Assembly (NCBI GenBank): GCA_024680555.1
Contig: JAILCC010000021.1
Location: 1 to 58,592 of the forward strand
DNA: 58,592 nucleotides
From: a bacterium
GTDB taxonomy: Bacteria; Cyanobacteriota; Vampirovibrionia; Gastranaerophilales; JAILCC01
Direction of reading: 5' to 3'
Notes under the pieces: generated by a model
Seen by the model: the letters and a program-made list of their open reading frames with translations, nothing else
What the model was told of the DNA's origin: nothing
The model's database searches: none
Program-made: the position numbers and the translations under genes
Shown here: one piece after another, positions 52,549-58,592 of the stretch
How positions within the stretch are numbered: position 1 is the stretch's first letter
How the letters are laid out: every line of letters starts with the position of its first letter

Positions 52549-53436
52549 ATGTCTGACAAGGTGATTTTAACCGAGCAATCTAATTCCAATACGGTTGATA
52601 TTGATGTTTCTTCATCGTTTGAAATTGCAAAAATGATAAACAATGAGGATAAAAAGGTTGCCTTGGCGGTTGATGCCCAATTGGAAGAAATTTCTGCTGC
52701 AATTGATTTAATTTCTCAAAAAATACTTGATGGCGGAAATTTGTTATATTTTGGTGCCGGAACATCAGGCAGATTGGGAGTTCTTGATGCATCCGAATGT
52801 CCGCCGACTTTCGGAGTTACATCTGATATCGTGAGAGGGTATATTGCCGGCGGCGATAAGGCTTTAAGAAGTGCCATTGAAGGTGCGGAAGATGATTATG
52901 AACACGGTAAAGCAGATTTGAAAAATTCGGGTGCAATTCCAAAAGATGTGGTGGTTGGAATTTCTGCCAGCGGAAATCCCAAGTGGCTTTTGGGTGTTCT
53001 TGAAGATGCAAAAGCAAAAGGAATTTCTACGATTGGCATAACTTGTAATCCCGAAGCTAAAATTGAAAAATTTTCCGATATTTTTATATGCACGGTTGTC
53101 GGGCAGGAGGCATTGACTGGCTCAAGCCGCATGAAAGCAGGCAGTGCGCAAAAAATGGTTTTAAATATGTTATCAACGGGTGCGATGATTAAAACTGGCA
53201 AAGCTTATAAAAATTTTATGATAGATGTTCAGCCTACAAATGAAAAGCTTAAAGACAGGGCGGTCAGAATTGTAGCCGAGATTGCAAATGTCGATAAAAA
53301 TATTGCAAAAGAAACATTGGAAAAAACGAATTTTGAAGTCAAAACAGCGGTTGTTATGATTGTTTTGAACTGTTCCGCTCCGATTGCTCGTCAAAAACTT
53401 TCCGAAGCTGACGGAGTTTTACGAAAAGTTATATAA
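52549..53436 (+). CDS. murQ: N-acetylmuramic acid 6-phosphate etherase MurQ
   Basis: A 295-residue SIS-domain enzyme that splits MurNAc-6-P into GlcNAc-6-P and lactate, for peptidoglycan recycling. Motifs: GAGTSGRLGVLDASECPPTFG (about residues 68-88), GISASGNPKW and GSSRMKAGSAQKMVLNM, and the C-terminal FMIDVQPTNEKLKDRAVRI that forms part of the active site. An open frame reaches 23 codons further up inside the previous gene, but the ATG at 52549 begins the conserved part. It is 2 bases after the glycosyltransferase. No AnmK or MurK-type kinase is near it. Confidence 0.94.
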   Translation: MSDKVILTEQSNSNTVDIDVSSSFEIAKMINNEDKKVALAVDAQLEEISAAIDLISQKILDGGNLLYFGAGTSGRLGVLDASECPPTFGVTSDIVRGYIAGGDKALRSAIEGAEDDYEHGKADLKNSGAIPKDVVVGISASGNPKWLLGVLEDAKAKGISTIGITCNPEAKIEKFSDIFICTVVGQEALTGSSRMKAGSAQKMVLNMLSTGAMIKTGKAYKNFMIDVQPTNEKLKDRAVRIVAEIANVDKNIAKETLEKTNFEVKTAVVMIVLNCSAPIARQKLSEADGVLRKVI

Positions 53437-53448
53437 ACCACTTCAATA

Positions 53449-53521
53449 TTGACACTTTGTTATGTTTAAGTGATGATTATAGTTGCGAAAGGACGCAGTT
53501 ATTTTCGCATGGGCGAAAATA
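53449..53521 (+). promoter_or_regulatory. Promoter and leader hairpin of the rpsE ribosomal operon
   Basis: A TTGACA box (53449-53454) is followed by AT-rich -10 candidates (GATTAT at 53475, TATAGT at 53478; spacing 20-23, so only the -35 is clear). Then comes a perfect 9-bp hairpin TATTTTCGC-atgg-GCGAAAATA (53500-53521) without a T-run. The hairpin lies 38 bases before the rpsE start and may be a regulatory leader, for example for control by a ribosomal protein. Confidence 0.45.
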
Positions 53522-53559
53522 GCAGAATAGTTAGTAAAAACTAAGAAAGGTAAAACATC

Positions 53560-54255
53560 GTGTTAGAAGAAGAAAAAAACGAGAATGTTGAAGAAACTTC
53601 TGAAGAAACAGTTGATGAAACAACTCAAGAAACAGCTGAAATAGCAGAAGAAACTGTTGATGTAGTTGAAGAAGCAGCTGAAGCTCAAGAAGAAGCTCCT
53701 AAGAAAAAAGTTTTGAGAGCATCAAGAGCAGGCAGAGGTGAAAGAAAATCTCGCAAAGAAAAAACCGAAAAACCCGCTTCTGATTGGACAGAACGTGTGG
53801 TTCAAGTTCGCCGAGTCACAAAAGTAGTTAAAGGTGGCAAAAAGCTTAGTTTTCGTGCAGTAGTAATCGCAGGTGACGGAAAAGGTCATGTTGGCGTTGG
53901 GTGCGGAAAATCAAGCGAAGTAGTCGGCGCTATCCAAAAGGCAGTAGTAGATGCCAGAAAAAATTCTATTGAAGTCCCTGTATTTAAAACGACTATTCCT
54001 CACATTTCAACAGGAAGAAGCGGAGCAGGCAGCGTTGTGCTGAAACCGGCTTCACAAGGTACCGGTGTTATCGCAGGTGGTGCAGTTCGTTCTGTACTTG
54101 AACTTGCAGGTATCGAAAATATTTTGAGCAAATCATTAGGCTCAAAATCTCCTCTTAATGCAGCAAGAGCAACTATGGAAGCTTTAAAAGCAATTAAACC
54201 GTTCAAAGTTGCAGCAGCAAAAAGAGGTCTTACAGTAAAAGAAATGTTAAGTTAA
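53560..54255 (+). CDS. rpsE: 30S ribosomal protein S5 with long acidic N-terminal extension
   Basis: A 231-residue S5. The usual core runs from about residue 68 ([22 protein letters not shown]) and includes [18 protein letters not shown] and [19 protein letters not shown]. Before it lies a 65-residue extension that is very acidic, rich in Glu, Thr, Val and Ala, ending in basic [14 protein letters not shown]. Bacterial S5 is usually near 165 residues. The start is GTG at 53560 with AAGAAAGG in front; no ATG exists in the extension. It is the first gene of rpsE-rpmD-rplO-secY-adk. In most bacteria rplR and rplF precede it, but here murQ does. Confidence 0.93.
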   Translation: MLEEEKNENVEETSEETVDETTQETAEIAEETVDVVEEAAEAQEEAPKKKVLRASRAGRGERKSRKEKTEKPASDWTERVVQVRRVTKVVKGGKKLSFRAVVIAGDGKGHVGVGCGKSSEVVGAIQKAVVDARKNSIEVPVFKTTIPHISTGRSGAGSVVLKPASQGTGVIAGGAVRSVLELAGIENILSKSLGSKSPLNAARATMEALKAIKPFKVAAAKRGLTVKEMLS

Positions 54256-54268
54256 GAGGAATTTAGTC

Positions 54269-54454
54269 ATGGCAACAGAAAAGAAAGTAAAAGTAGAACT
54301 TGTTAGAGGCCTGATTGGTTCAACTGAAAAACAAAAAAAAGTGGTTAAAGCGTTGGGTTTAACAAAGCGTAACAGCGTTGCTGAACACAATGACACTCCT
54401 GTAATCAGAGGTATGATTACAAAAGTTTCACACTTGGTAAAAGTAGTTGAATAG
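54269..54454 (+). CDS. rpmD: 50S ribosomal protein L30
   Basis: A 61-residue L30 of normal length, with KVELVRGLIGSTEKQKKVVKALGL near the start. Its position between S5 and L15 is the standard spc-operon order, 13 bases after rpsE and 17 before the rplO start. Confidence 0.93.
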   Translation: MATEKKVKVELVRGLIGSTEKQKKVVKALGLTKRNSVAEHNDTPVIRGMITKVSHLVKVVE

Positions 54455-54471
54455 AAAAGGTGGCAAATACT

Positions 54472-54921
54472 ATGGAAAGAATAAAATTAACAGATTTAAG
54501 ACCGGCAGACGGTGCTACACACTCTGAAAAGCGTGTGGGGCGTGGTCGTGCGTCAGGTTGGGGCAAAACAAGTGCCCGTGGTAATAACGGTGAAGGTCAA
54601 CGTTCCGGCAGAAGCTCTAAGAGAGGTTTTGAAGGCGGACAAATGCCTGCTTACAGGCGTGCTCCGAAACTTAAAGGTTTTGAGCTTGTAAACCAAACCG
54701 TTAACTATGAATTAAACGTATCAAAATTAGACAAAATTGATTCAAACGAAATCGATTTGGCTTTATTGAAAGAACTTGGCTACGCTCCGAGAACTGCTCA
54801 AGCATTGAGAATACTTGGTAATGGCGAAGTTAAAGGTTCAAAAACCGTTAAAGCAAGACACTTTAGCGCTTCTGCAAAAGAAAAAATAGAAGCAGCAGGC
54901 GGAAAAATCGAACTCGTTTAG
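54472..54921 (+). CDS. rplO: 50S ribosomal protein L15
   Basis: A 149-residue L15 with MERIKLTDLRPADGATHSEKR at the start and the Gly/Arg-rich KRVGRGRASGWGKTSARGNNGEGQRSGR that runs into the ribosome, then the C-terminal globular domain. A GTG at 54460 could add four residues, but the AAAGGTGG site is spaced correctly for the ATG at 54472. Next gene is secY, 18 bases downstream. Confidence 0.93.
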   Translation: MERIKLTDLRPADGATHSEKRVGRGRASGWGKTSARGNNGEGQRSGRSSKRGFEGGQMPAYRRAPKLKGFELVNQTVNYELNVSKLDKIDSNEIDLALLKELGYAPRTAQALRILGNGEVKGSKTVKARHFSASAKEKIEAAGGKIELV

Positions 54922-54939
54922 TAAAAGGATAATATAATA

Positions 54940-56277
54940 ATGCAACAACAGAAAATGAAAATTCCTACGATTGCCGATATCGTGAGCAACTGGGAAGAGA
55001 CCGGTTTAAAGAAAAAATTGATATTCACTTTTTTGATTATTATACTTTTCAGACTCGGGGCGCAAATTCCCTTGTTTGGTATTAACAATGCCGTATTTTC
55101 AAACCTTGCGGCAGGTAATAACATCATAGGATTTTTAGATATGTTTTCAGGCGGTGCTTTAGGTGCGGTTTCAGTCTTTGCACTCGGTATCGGACCGTAT
55201 ATCACCGCCTCCATTATTATACAACTTTTGACTGCTATTATTCCGCAGCTTGAAACTCTTCAAAAAGAAGAAGGTGAGGCAGGAAGAAGAAAGATTTCTC
55301 AATATACGAGAATTTCGACCGTATTCTTAGCAATGTTTCAAGGTGCAATTTTCATCACATATTTATATAAATTGCCCGGTTCAATAATGTCCGGAACAAA
55401 TCCTGTTTTGTTTTCAATCGGGGCAATTTTGACGCTTACGGCAGGTTCGGTTCTTGTTATGTGGCTTGCCGAACTTATTACTGAACACGGTATAGGCAAC
55501 GGCGGTTCTATGTTGATTTTTGTAGGTATCATTTCAGGTATTCCTCTTTATATCGACAGAACGCATACCCTTGTTGCAAATAATGGACAATTACAGTTTC
55601 TATTGTGCATAATGCTATCATTATTCCTTTTAGCAATGGTTTTGGTTGTAATTATGCAAGAAGCTATCAGAAAGGTTGTTATTGTTACTCCCAAAAGACA
55701 AGTTGGCAACAAAATTTATGGTGGCGCAAATACATATATTCCGTTTAAACTCAACCCTTCTGGCGTTATGCCGATTATCTTTGCAATTGCAATATTGTTG
55801 TTTCCTCAAACTATTTTAAGTATTTTGGGAAATTCAACCGTGCTTCCGGCTTGGCTAAAGAGCGGAGTAACGTTCATTAACACAAATATTTTATCGGGCG
55901 CAGCATATTATGTAATTTATTTTGTTTTGATATTCCTATTGACGTTCTTTTATGCGTCAATTATGCCCAATATGCAGCCGAAAGACATAGCTGAAAATCT
56001 TAAAAAATCAGGCAGCTCCATACCCGGCATCAAACCTGGAAAACCGACTGCTGAAGCATTAGATAAAATTATAAGCAAAATTACATTTATTGGTGCAATC
56101 GGACTTGGTATCATCGCTATGATTCCTACCGTAGCAAGTAAAGTTACCGGAATTACGACATTCCAAGGTATAGGTTCAACGTCAATAATCATCATGGTTG
56201 GTGTTGCACTTGATCTTGTAAATCAGATAAAGACTTATGCTTTGGCTCAGCAATACGAAGGATTTTTGAAAAAATGA
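54940..56277 (+). CDS. secY: Protein translocase subunit SecY
   Basis: A 445-residue SecY with ten expected membrane helices. Typical sequences are FSGGALGAVSVFALGIGPYITASIIIQLL in helix 2 (plug region), HGIGNGGSMLIFVGI in the middle, and KPGKPTAEALDKIISKITFIGA and YEGFLKK near the end. It forms the Sec channel with SecE and SecG, assisted by SecDF encoded 7-8 kb upstream. It overlaps adk by 4 bases (ATGA), so the two are translationally coupled. Confidence 0.96.
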   Translation: MQQQKMKIPTIADIVSNWEETGLKKKLIFTFLIIILFRLGAQIPLFGINNAVFSNLAAGNNIIGFLDMFSGGALGAVSVFALGIGPYITASIIIQLLTAIIPQLETLQKEEGEAGRRKISQYTRISTVFLAMFQGAIFITYLYKLPGSIMSGTNPVLFSIGAILTLTAGSVLVMWLAELITEHGIGNGGSMLIFVGIISGIPLYIDRTHTLVANNGQLQFLLCIMLSLFLLAMVLVVIMQEAIRKVVIVTPKRQVGNKIYGGANTYIPFKLNPSGVMPIIFAIAILLFPQTILSILGNSTVLPAWLKSGVTFINTNILSGAAYYVIYFVLIFLLTFFYASIMPNMQPKDIAENLKKSGSSIPGIKPGKPTAEALDKIISKITFIGAIGLGIIAMIPTVASKVTGITTFQGIGSTSIIIMVGVALDLVNQIKTYALAQQYEGFLKK

Positions 56278-56936
56278 TGAAAACTCAAATGCTTTTTTTG
56301 GGACCTCCGGCTTCCGGAAAAGGAACTCAGACAGAGAGACTTTCTAAAGAATTGGGACTTCCTCACATCGATACGGGCAGTCTTTTGAGGGCGGAAATTG
56401 CCGCAGGAACTGAAGAGGGCAAAATTATTCAAGCCTTGATTGATAAAGGACACCTTGCTCCTGCAGATATTGTTGCAAAGATTATTATTAAAAAAATATT
56501 TTCCGAAGAAGCAAAAAACGGCTACATTCTTGACGGTTATCCAAGAAGCATTGAACAAGCCGAGTTGATGGAAAATGAACTTGAAAAAGCAGGTGTTGCA
56601 AATTCTCCTAAGAGAATTGTCGTAAAAATGCGTGTGGACAAAGATTCTTTGATGGAAAGAATAGTAAATCGCAGAATGTGTAAGAACTGCGGAAAAATTT
56701 ATAATCTAAAAACTCTTCCTCCGAAAGATGAACATGTTTGCGATGAATGCGGCGGAGAGCTTTATCAAAGAAAAGATGACAACGAAGAAGTAGCAATGCA
56801 AAGGTTTGAAACCTATAACACGGAAACTGCACCTTTAGTTGATTATTACACAAAGAAAGGTTTGCTTGTAACCGTTGATGCAAATAAAGCTCCCGAAGAA
56901 GTCTATGAAGAAATTCTAAAAGTAATCGGGGCTTAG
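56274..56936 (+). CDS. adk: Adenylate kinase
   Basis: A 220-residue long-lid adenylate kinase (ATP + AMP to 2 ADP). The P-loop is GPPASGKGTQ (residues about 10-19) and the AMP site DGYPRSIEQAE. The lid holds a zinc site with four cysteines, MCKNCGK and HVCDECGG, in the C-x2-C ... C-x2-C pattern seen in many Gram-positive and cyanobacterial enzymes. Two ATG codons in a row (56274, 56277) can start it; the first overlaps the secY stop. Confidence 0.95.
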   Translation: MMKTQMLFLGPPASGKGTQTERLSKELGLPHIDTGSLLRAEIAAGTEEGKIIQALIDKGHLAPADIVAKIIIKKIFSEEAKNGYILDGYPRSIEQAELMENELEKAGVANSPKRIVVKMRVDKDSLMERIVNRRMCKNCGKIYNLKTLPPKDEHVCDECGGELYQRKDDNEEVAMQRFETYNTETAPLVDYYTKKGLLVTVDANKAPEEVYEEILKVIGA

Positions 56937-56956
56937 GATACCAGAGATTTATACAA

Positions 56957-57310
56957 ATGGAAAAAGTTTTATTATTTATTCTCTTATCTCTTTTTGGCGG
57001 AGTAATATGGGGGGTTGGCATGAAAACCTTGGAGGGTGGTGGCGACTACCTTTGGTATTCTTTGAGTTTTGGATTTGCTCTTACAAGTAGTATGGTTGTT
57101 ATAGTCCAATTATTAAATAACAAATTAAAACGAAACCCAAAGAATCAAGATGCTAATAATCAAGAAATAGAGAGACTTTCTAATTTGTTGATAAATAAAC
57201 CGGTTATATATATATCTGTATCCATTTTGGTGTTTTTGTTTCTGCTGGTATTGTATTTTATTGGAACGATTATATTTGATGTTTCAATTCATAATTCGAT
57301 GGCAAAGTAA
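56957..57310 (+). CDS. Small membrane protein, 117 aa
   Basis: Unknown protein with three likely membrane helices (about residues 4-19, 31-51 and 88-109) and a basic, polar loop between the second and third (NKLKRNPKNQDANNQ). It follows adk after 20 bases and may be the end of that operon, but has no homology that I recognise. Confidence 0.6.
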   Translation: MEKVLLFILLSLFGGVIWGVGMKTLEGGGDYLWYSLSFGFALTSSMVVIVQLLNNKLKRNPKNQDANNQEIERLSNLLINKPVIYISVSILVFLFLLVLYFIGTIIFDVSIHNSMAK

Positions 57311-57420
57311 GTTGAGCATACTACCTAACGAAAAGTTTCTTAGGGGGCTTCGTGTCAGTTATGCAAAGGCAGACCAAAATATTCGCAACTCGTAATTTTT
57401 AAAAATGCAAAATTTGTATC

Positions 57421-57631
57421 AAATTATGCGGGCGTGCATTGTTCTTACGGGTTTCGTCACTTCGCTCCTTACTCTTTCGCAAAATCCGCTGTCTTGGATT
57501 ATCGGCAACTCACAGAGTTTGAATTCCATTTCATTTTTACTTCGTAAAAATTTCACTCCATAACTCTGTTCGTGGGGACGGCGTTCCTTCTCCCTCGTTC
57601 CTCGGGAGCAGTCAGCCTTGCCGAAATCCGC
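57421..57631 (+). repeat. Dispersed structured repeat, copy near the right end
   Basis: This stretch shares its order of parts with the 131-bp tandem unit at 12729: tcttggattatcgg, then ttccatttca, then a palindrome (TTTTTAC-ttc-GTAAAAA), then ggacg, and it ends in the same ttgccgaaatccgc followed by an A-tract. The middle has diverged. Its first part (ctctttcgcaaaatccg) also matches the minus strand of the element at 17338-17488. The region 57311-57420 before it is empty apart from spurious frames. No protein is coded in the repeat. Confidence 0.75.
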
Positions 57632-57668
57632 AAAAAAAATTCCAATTTGTTTATACTCCTTGGAATTT
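57632..57668 (-). terminator. Minus-strand terminator for the Cys-rich gene
   Basis: AAATTCCAA (57637-57645) pairs with TTGGAATTT (57660-57668). On the minus strand the hairpin is followed by a run of T (complement of the A-tract 57632-57639). It lies 44 bases after the stop of the minus-strand gene at 57712, which supports that gene being real. Confidence 0.65.
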
Positions 57669-57711
57669 GAGAATTTAATCTCTTATACGTACATTATGTT
57701 GTTTGTTGTGA

Positions 57712-57936
57712 CTATTTTTCTAAGATTTGTGCAGGGTGTTTTGCATTTGGTGGTGTGCCCAAAACCCTTACCAACTCTAAAACTGTGGATTTCATTTGAC
57801 ATCTTTGGGGGCTATCTTTAAAGAAAGTGTGGTAGAAGCAGCCGTTACATACGCAACCTCTGGAATAGCAATCAATAGCAATATTTGTCCATCGGCGAAC
57901 AGAAGTATTTCTCCCAAAGTCCCTCATTCTCATCAC
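57712..57936 (-). CDS. Small Cys-rich protein, 73-74 aa
   Basis: A short minus-strand gene whose protein has a compact cysteine cluster (IDCYSRGCVCNGC, then RCQMKSTVLELVRVLG). The spacing of four or five Cys suggests a metal or iron-sulfur site, and the QMK-LELVR segment looks like the start of a DNA-binding helix; I recall short proteins of this form in gut genomes but cannot name the family. The start is GTG at 57936 or ATG at 57933, with a strong GGAGG site in front, and a terminator follows at 57632-57668. An overlapping plus-strand frame (57618-57821) has no ribosome site and is taken to be a shadow. Confidence 0.55.
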   Translation of the reverse strand: MMRMRDFGRNTSVRRWTNIAIDCYSRGCVCNGCFYHTFFKDSPQRCQMKSTVLELVRVLGTPPNAKHPAQILEK

Positions 57937-58181
57937 AGTTTACCATCCTCCAAATTTTGTTTAACCTTGCCTTAAATAAGGCTCCCCAAATCTTTTATAA
58001 ATTTCGGCTTTCACCGATTTGATAACGTTTTCCCTGTAGTTAATCTGTTTATGTTTTAAATTATATTACCATCTGCGGTTTTTTTTCAAGCTAAAGCCGT
58101 GTTATTATTACATTTCGCAACAATTGCCCTAACATGAATGTTGACGGTGATTTACATGAAACCAAATCAAGAAAAACCGCA

Positions 58182-58233
58182 ACATGCATGGTTTTGCATG
58201 TCGCTTGTTTCTGAAATTGCATGCTAGACATGC
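58182..58233. promoter_or_regulatory. Pair of GCATG-type palindromes in the right intergenic region
   Basis: ACATGCAtggtttTGCATGT (58182-58201) and GCATGctagaCATGC (58219-58233) lie 18 bases apart in the 425-base stretch 57937-58361, which otherwise contains no gene. They could be operator sites for a dimeric regulator; there is no direct evidence. Confidence 0.35.
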
Positions 58234-58314
58234 GTTTTGGCGATTATAAAATTGCCCAAAAAACGTGTCCTGTCTAAAAACTTTACAAATCTTAACTTGC
58301 CTGTATAATAAAAA

Positions 58315-58333
58315 GCCCCCCGAAAAGGGAGGC
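58315..58333 (-). terminator. Terminator of the gene at the right edge
   Basis: The stem GCCCCCC (58315-58321) with GGGAGGC (58327-58333), one mismatch, followed on the minus strand by a T-run. It lies about 28 bases after the stop of the minus-strand gene at 58362. Confidence 0.8.
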
Positions 58334-58361
58334 TTGTAAAAAATTATCGAAAATTTTGAAA

Positions 58362-58592
58362 TTATTCTTCTGCTGCAGGTGGATTTTCCGTTTCAGTTGC
58401 AGGAGGATTTTCAGTTGTTTCGGTTGCTGCTGCTTTTTCTTTCTTTTTGAACAGTTCTTCAATTTCCTCAGCTTTTTTGCCTGCTGCTTCCTTTTCTGCC
58501 GCTTCGATTTTGGCTGTCATATCACCTCTGGTTATGCCAACTTTTGCCCAAGCATCGCTCAAATCTGTTTCAAATTTAGCTTGAGCTGTCTT
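58362..58592 (-). CDS. 3' end of an unknown gene with acidic low-complexity tail (truncated by window edge)
   Basis: The minus-strand frame is open from the last base of the window to a TAA at 58362, giving the last 76 residues of a protein. The visible part is helical and charged (KIEAAEKEAAGKKAEEIEELF), ending in a Pro/Thr/Glu-rich tail (TENPPATETENPPAAEE). The tail is like the low-complexity regions in S5, SecF and RNase E of this window. The start and identity lie beyond the edge. A terminator follows. Confidence 0.65.
   Translation of the reverse strand, partial: KTAQAKFETDLSDAWAKVGITRGDMTAKIEAAEKEAAGKKAEEIEELFKKKEKAAATETTENPPATETENPPAAEE

Noticed and set aside
53500..53521. A terminator between murQ and rpsE
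   Set aside because: The hairpin is perfect but there is no T-run after it, so a leader structure is more likely than a terminator.
57618..57821. A plus-strand 67-codon frame at the right end
   Set aside because: It overlaps the minus-strand Cys-rich gene and the repeat end, lacks a ribosome site and has no recognisable domain.

Overview
The window looks like a stretch of chromosome from an AT-rich (roughly one third G+C by eye) Gram-negative bacterium. The best fit is an uncultured gut relative of cyanobacteria (Gastranaerophilales / Melainabacteria / Vampirovibrionia). The placement is inference from gene content: lipid A genes (lpxI, lpxB, lpxK) and an Mla-type lipid transporter show an outer membrane. 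Alongside these are an RNase E/G, a Mini-RNase III, an LCP-family enzyme, a type IV prepilin of the FTLAE kind, and a short N-terminal TSFG motif on an RtcB protein. There is no rRNA gene here, so the name cannot be confirmed from the window.

Layout. 1-13 kb: the 3' end of a large RTX-type repeat protein; a peptidoglycan amidase with a LysM-like insert; a two-gene minus-strand pair with a TSCPD protein; a 1118-residue protein with a zincin motif; an RtcB RNA ligase with an unknown partner; a PAP2 phosphatase; an SNF-family sodium symporter. 12.7-13.1 kb: a 131-bp tandem repeat. 13-21 kb: glycogen synthase, LCP enzyme, nitroreductase, S4 protein, tRNA-Gln flanked by a duplicated tRNA end, a glycosyltransferase and lineage-specific proteins. 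22-25.8 kb: an envelope-lipid operon lpxI-lpxB-acyltransferase-pgsA-trmL. 27-36 kb: a 1509-residue AsmA-like protein, then mlaE-mlaF-mlaD-lpxK. 36-42.7 kb: an EF-hand/coiled-coil protein, a second MCE protein, a lone sugar-type ABC permease joined to comEC, and mrnC. 43-50 kb: small unknown genes, RNase E/G, secD-secF and a cation efflux gene. 50-53.4 kb: a prepilin gene with an amber codon at position 3, a PC4-like protein, a processive glycosyltransferase and murQ. 53.5-57 kb: rpsE-rpmD-rplO-secY-adk, the distal part of the spc operon cut off from its usual upstream genes. The right end holds dispersed repeats, a small Cys-rich protein gene and the 3' end of another gene.

The genes converge on building and maintaining a diderm envelope. 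The lpx genes make lipid A, pgsA and the acyltransferase make phospholipid, and MlaEFD with the AsmA-like protein probably moves lipid between membranes. SecDF/SecY export proteins, and MurQ and the amidase act on peptidoglycan.

The observations most worth a second look are the amber codon in the prepilin gene, the LysM-like insert in the amidase core, the lethal-factor-like zincin motif in the 1118-residue protein, the AsmA-MlaEFD-LpxK cluster, the tRNA-Gln end duplication, and a structured dispersed repeat that sits against terminators. I see no CRISPR array, no transposase and no clear defence system.
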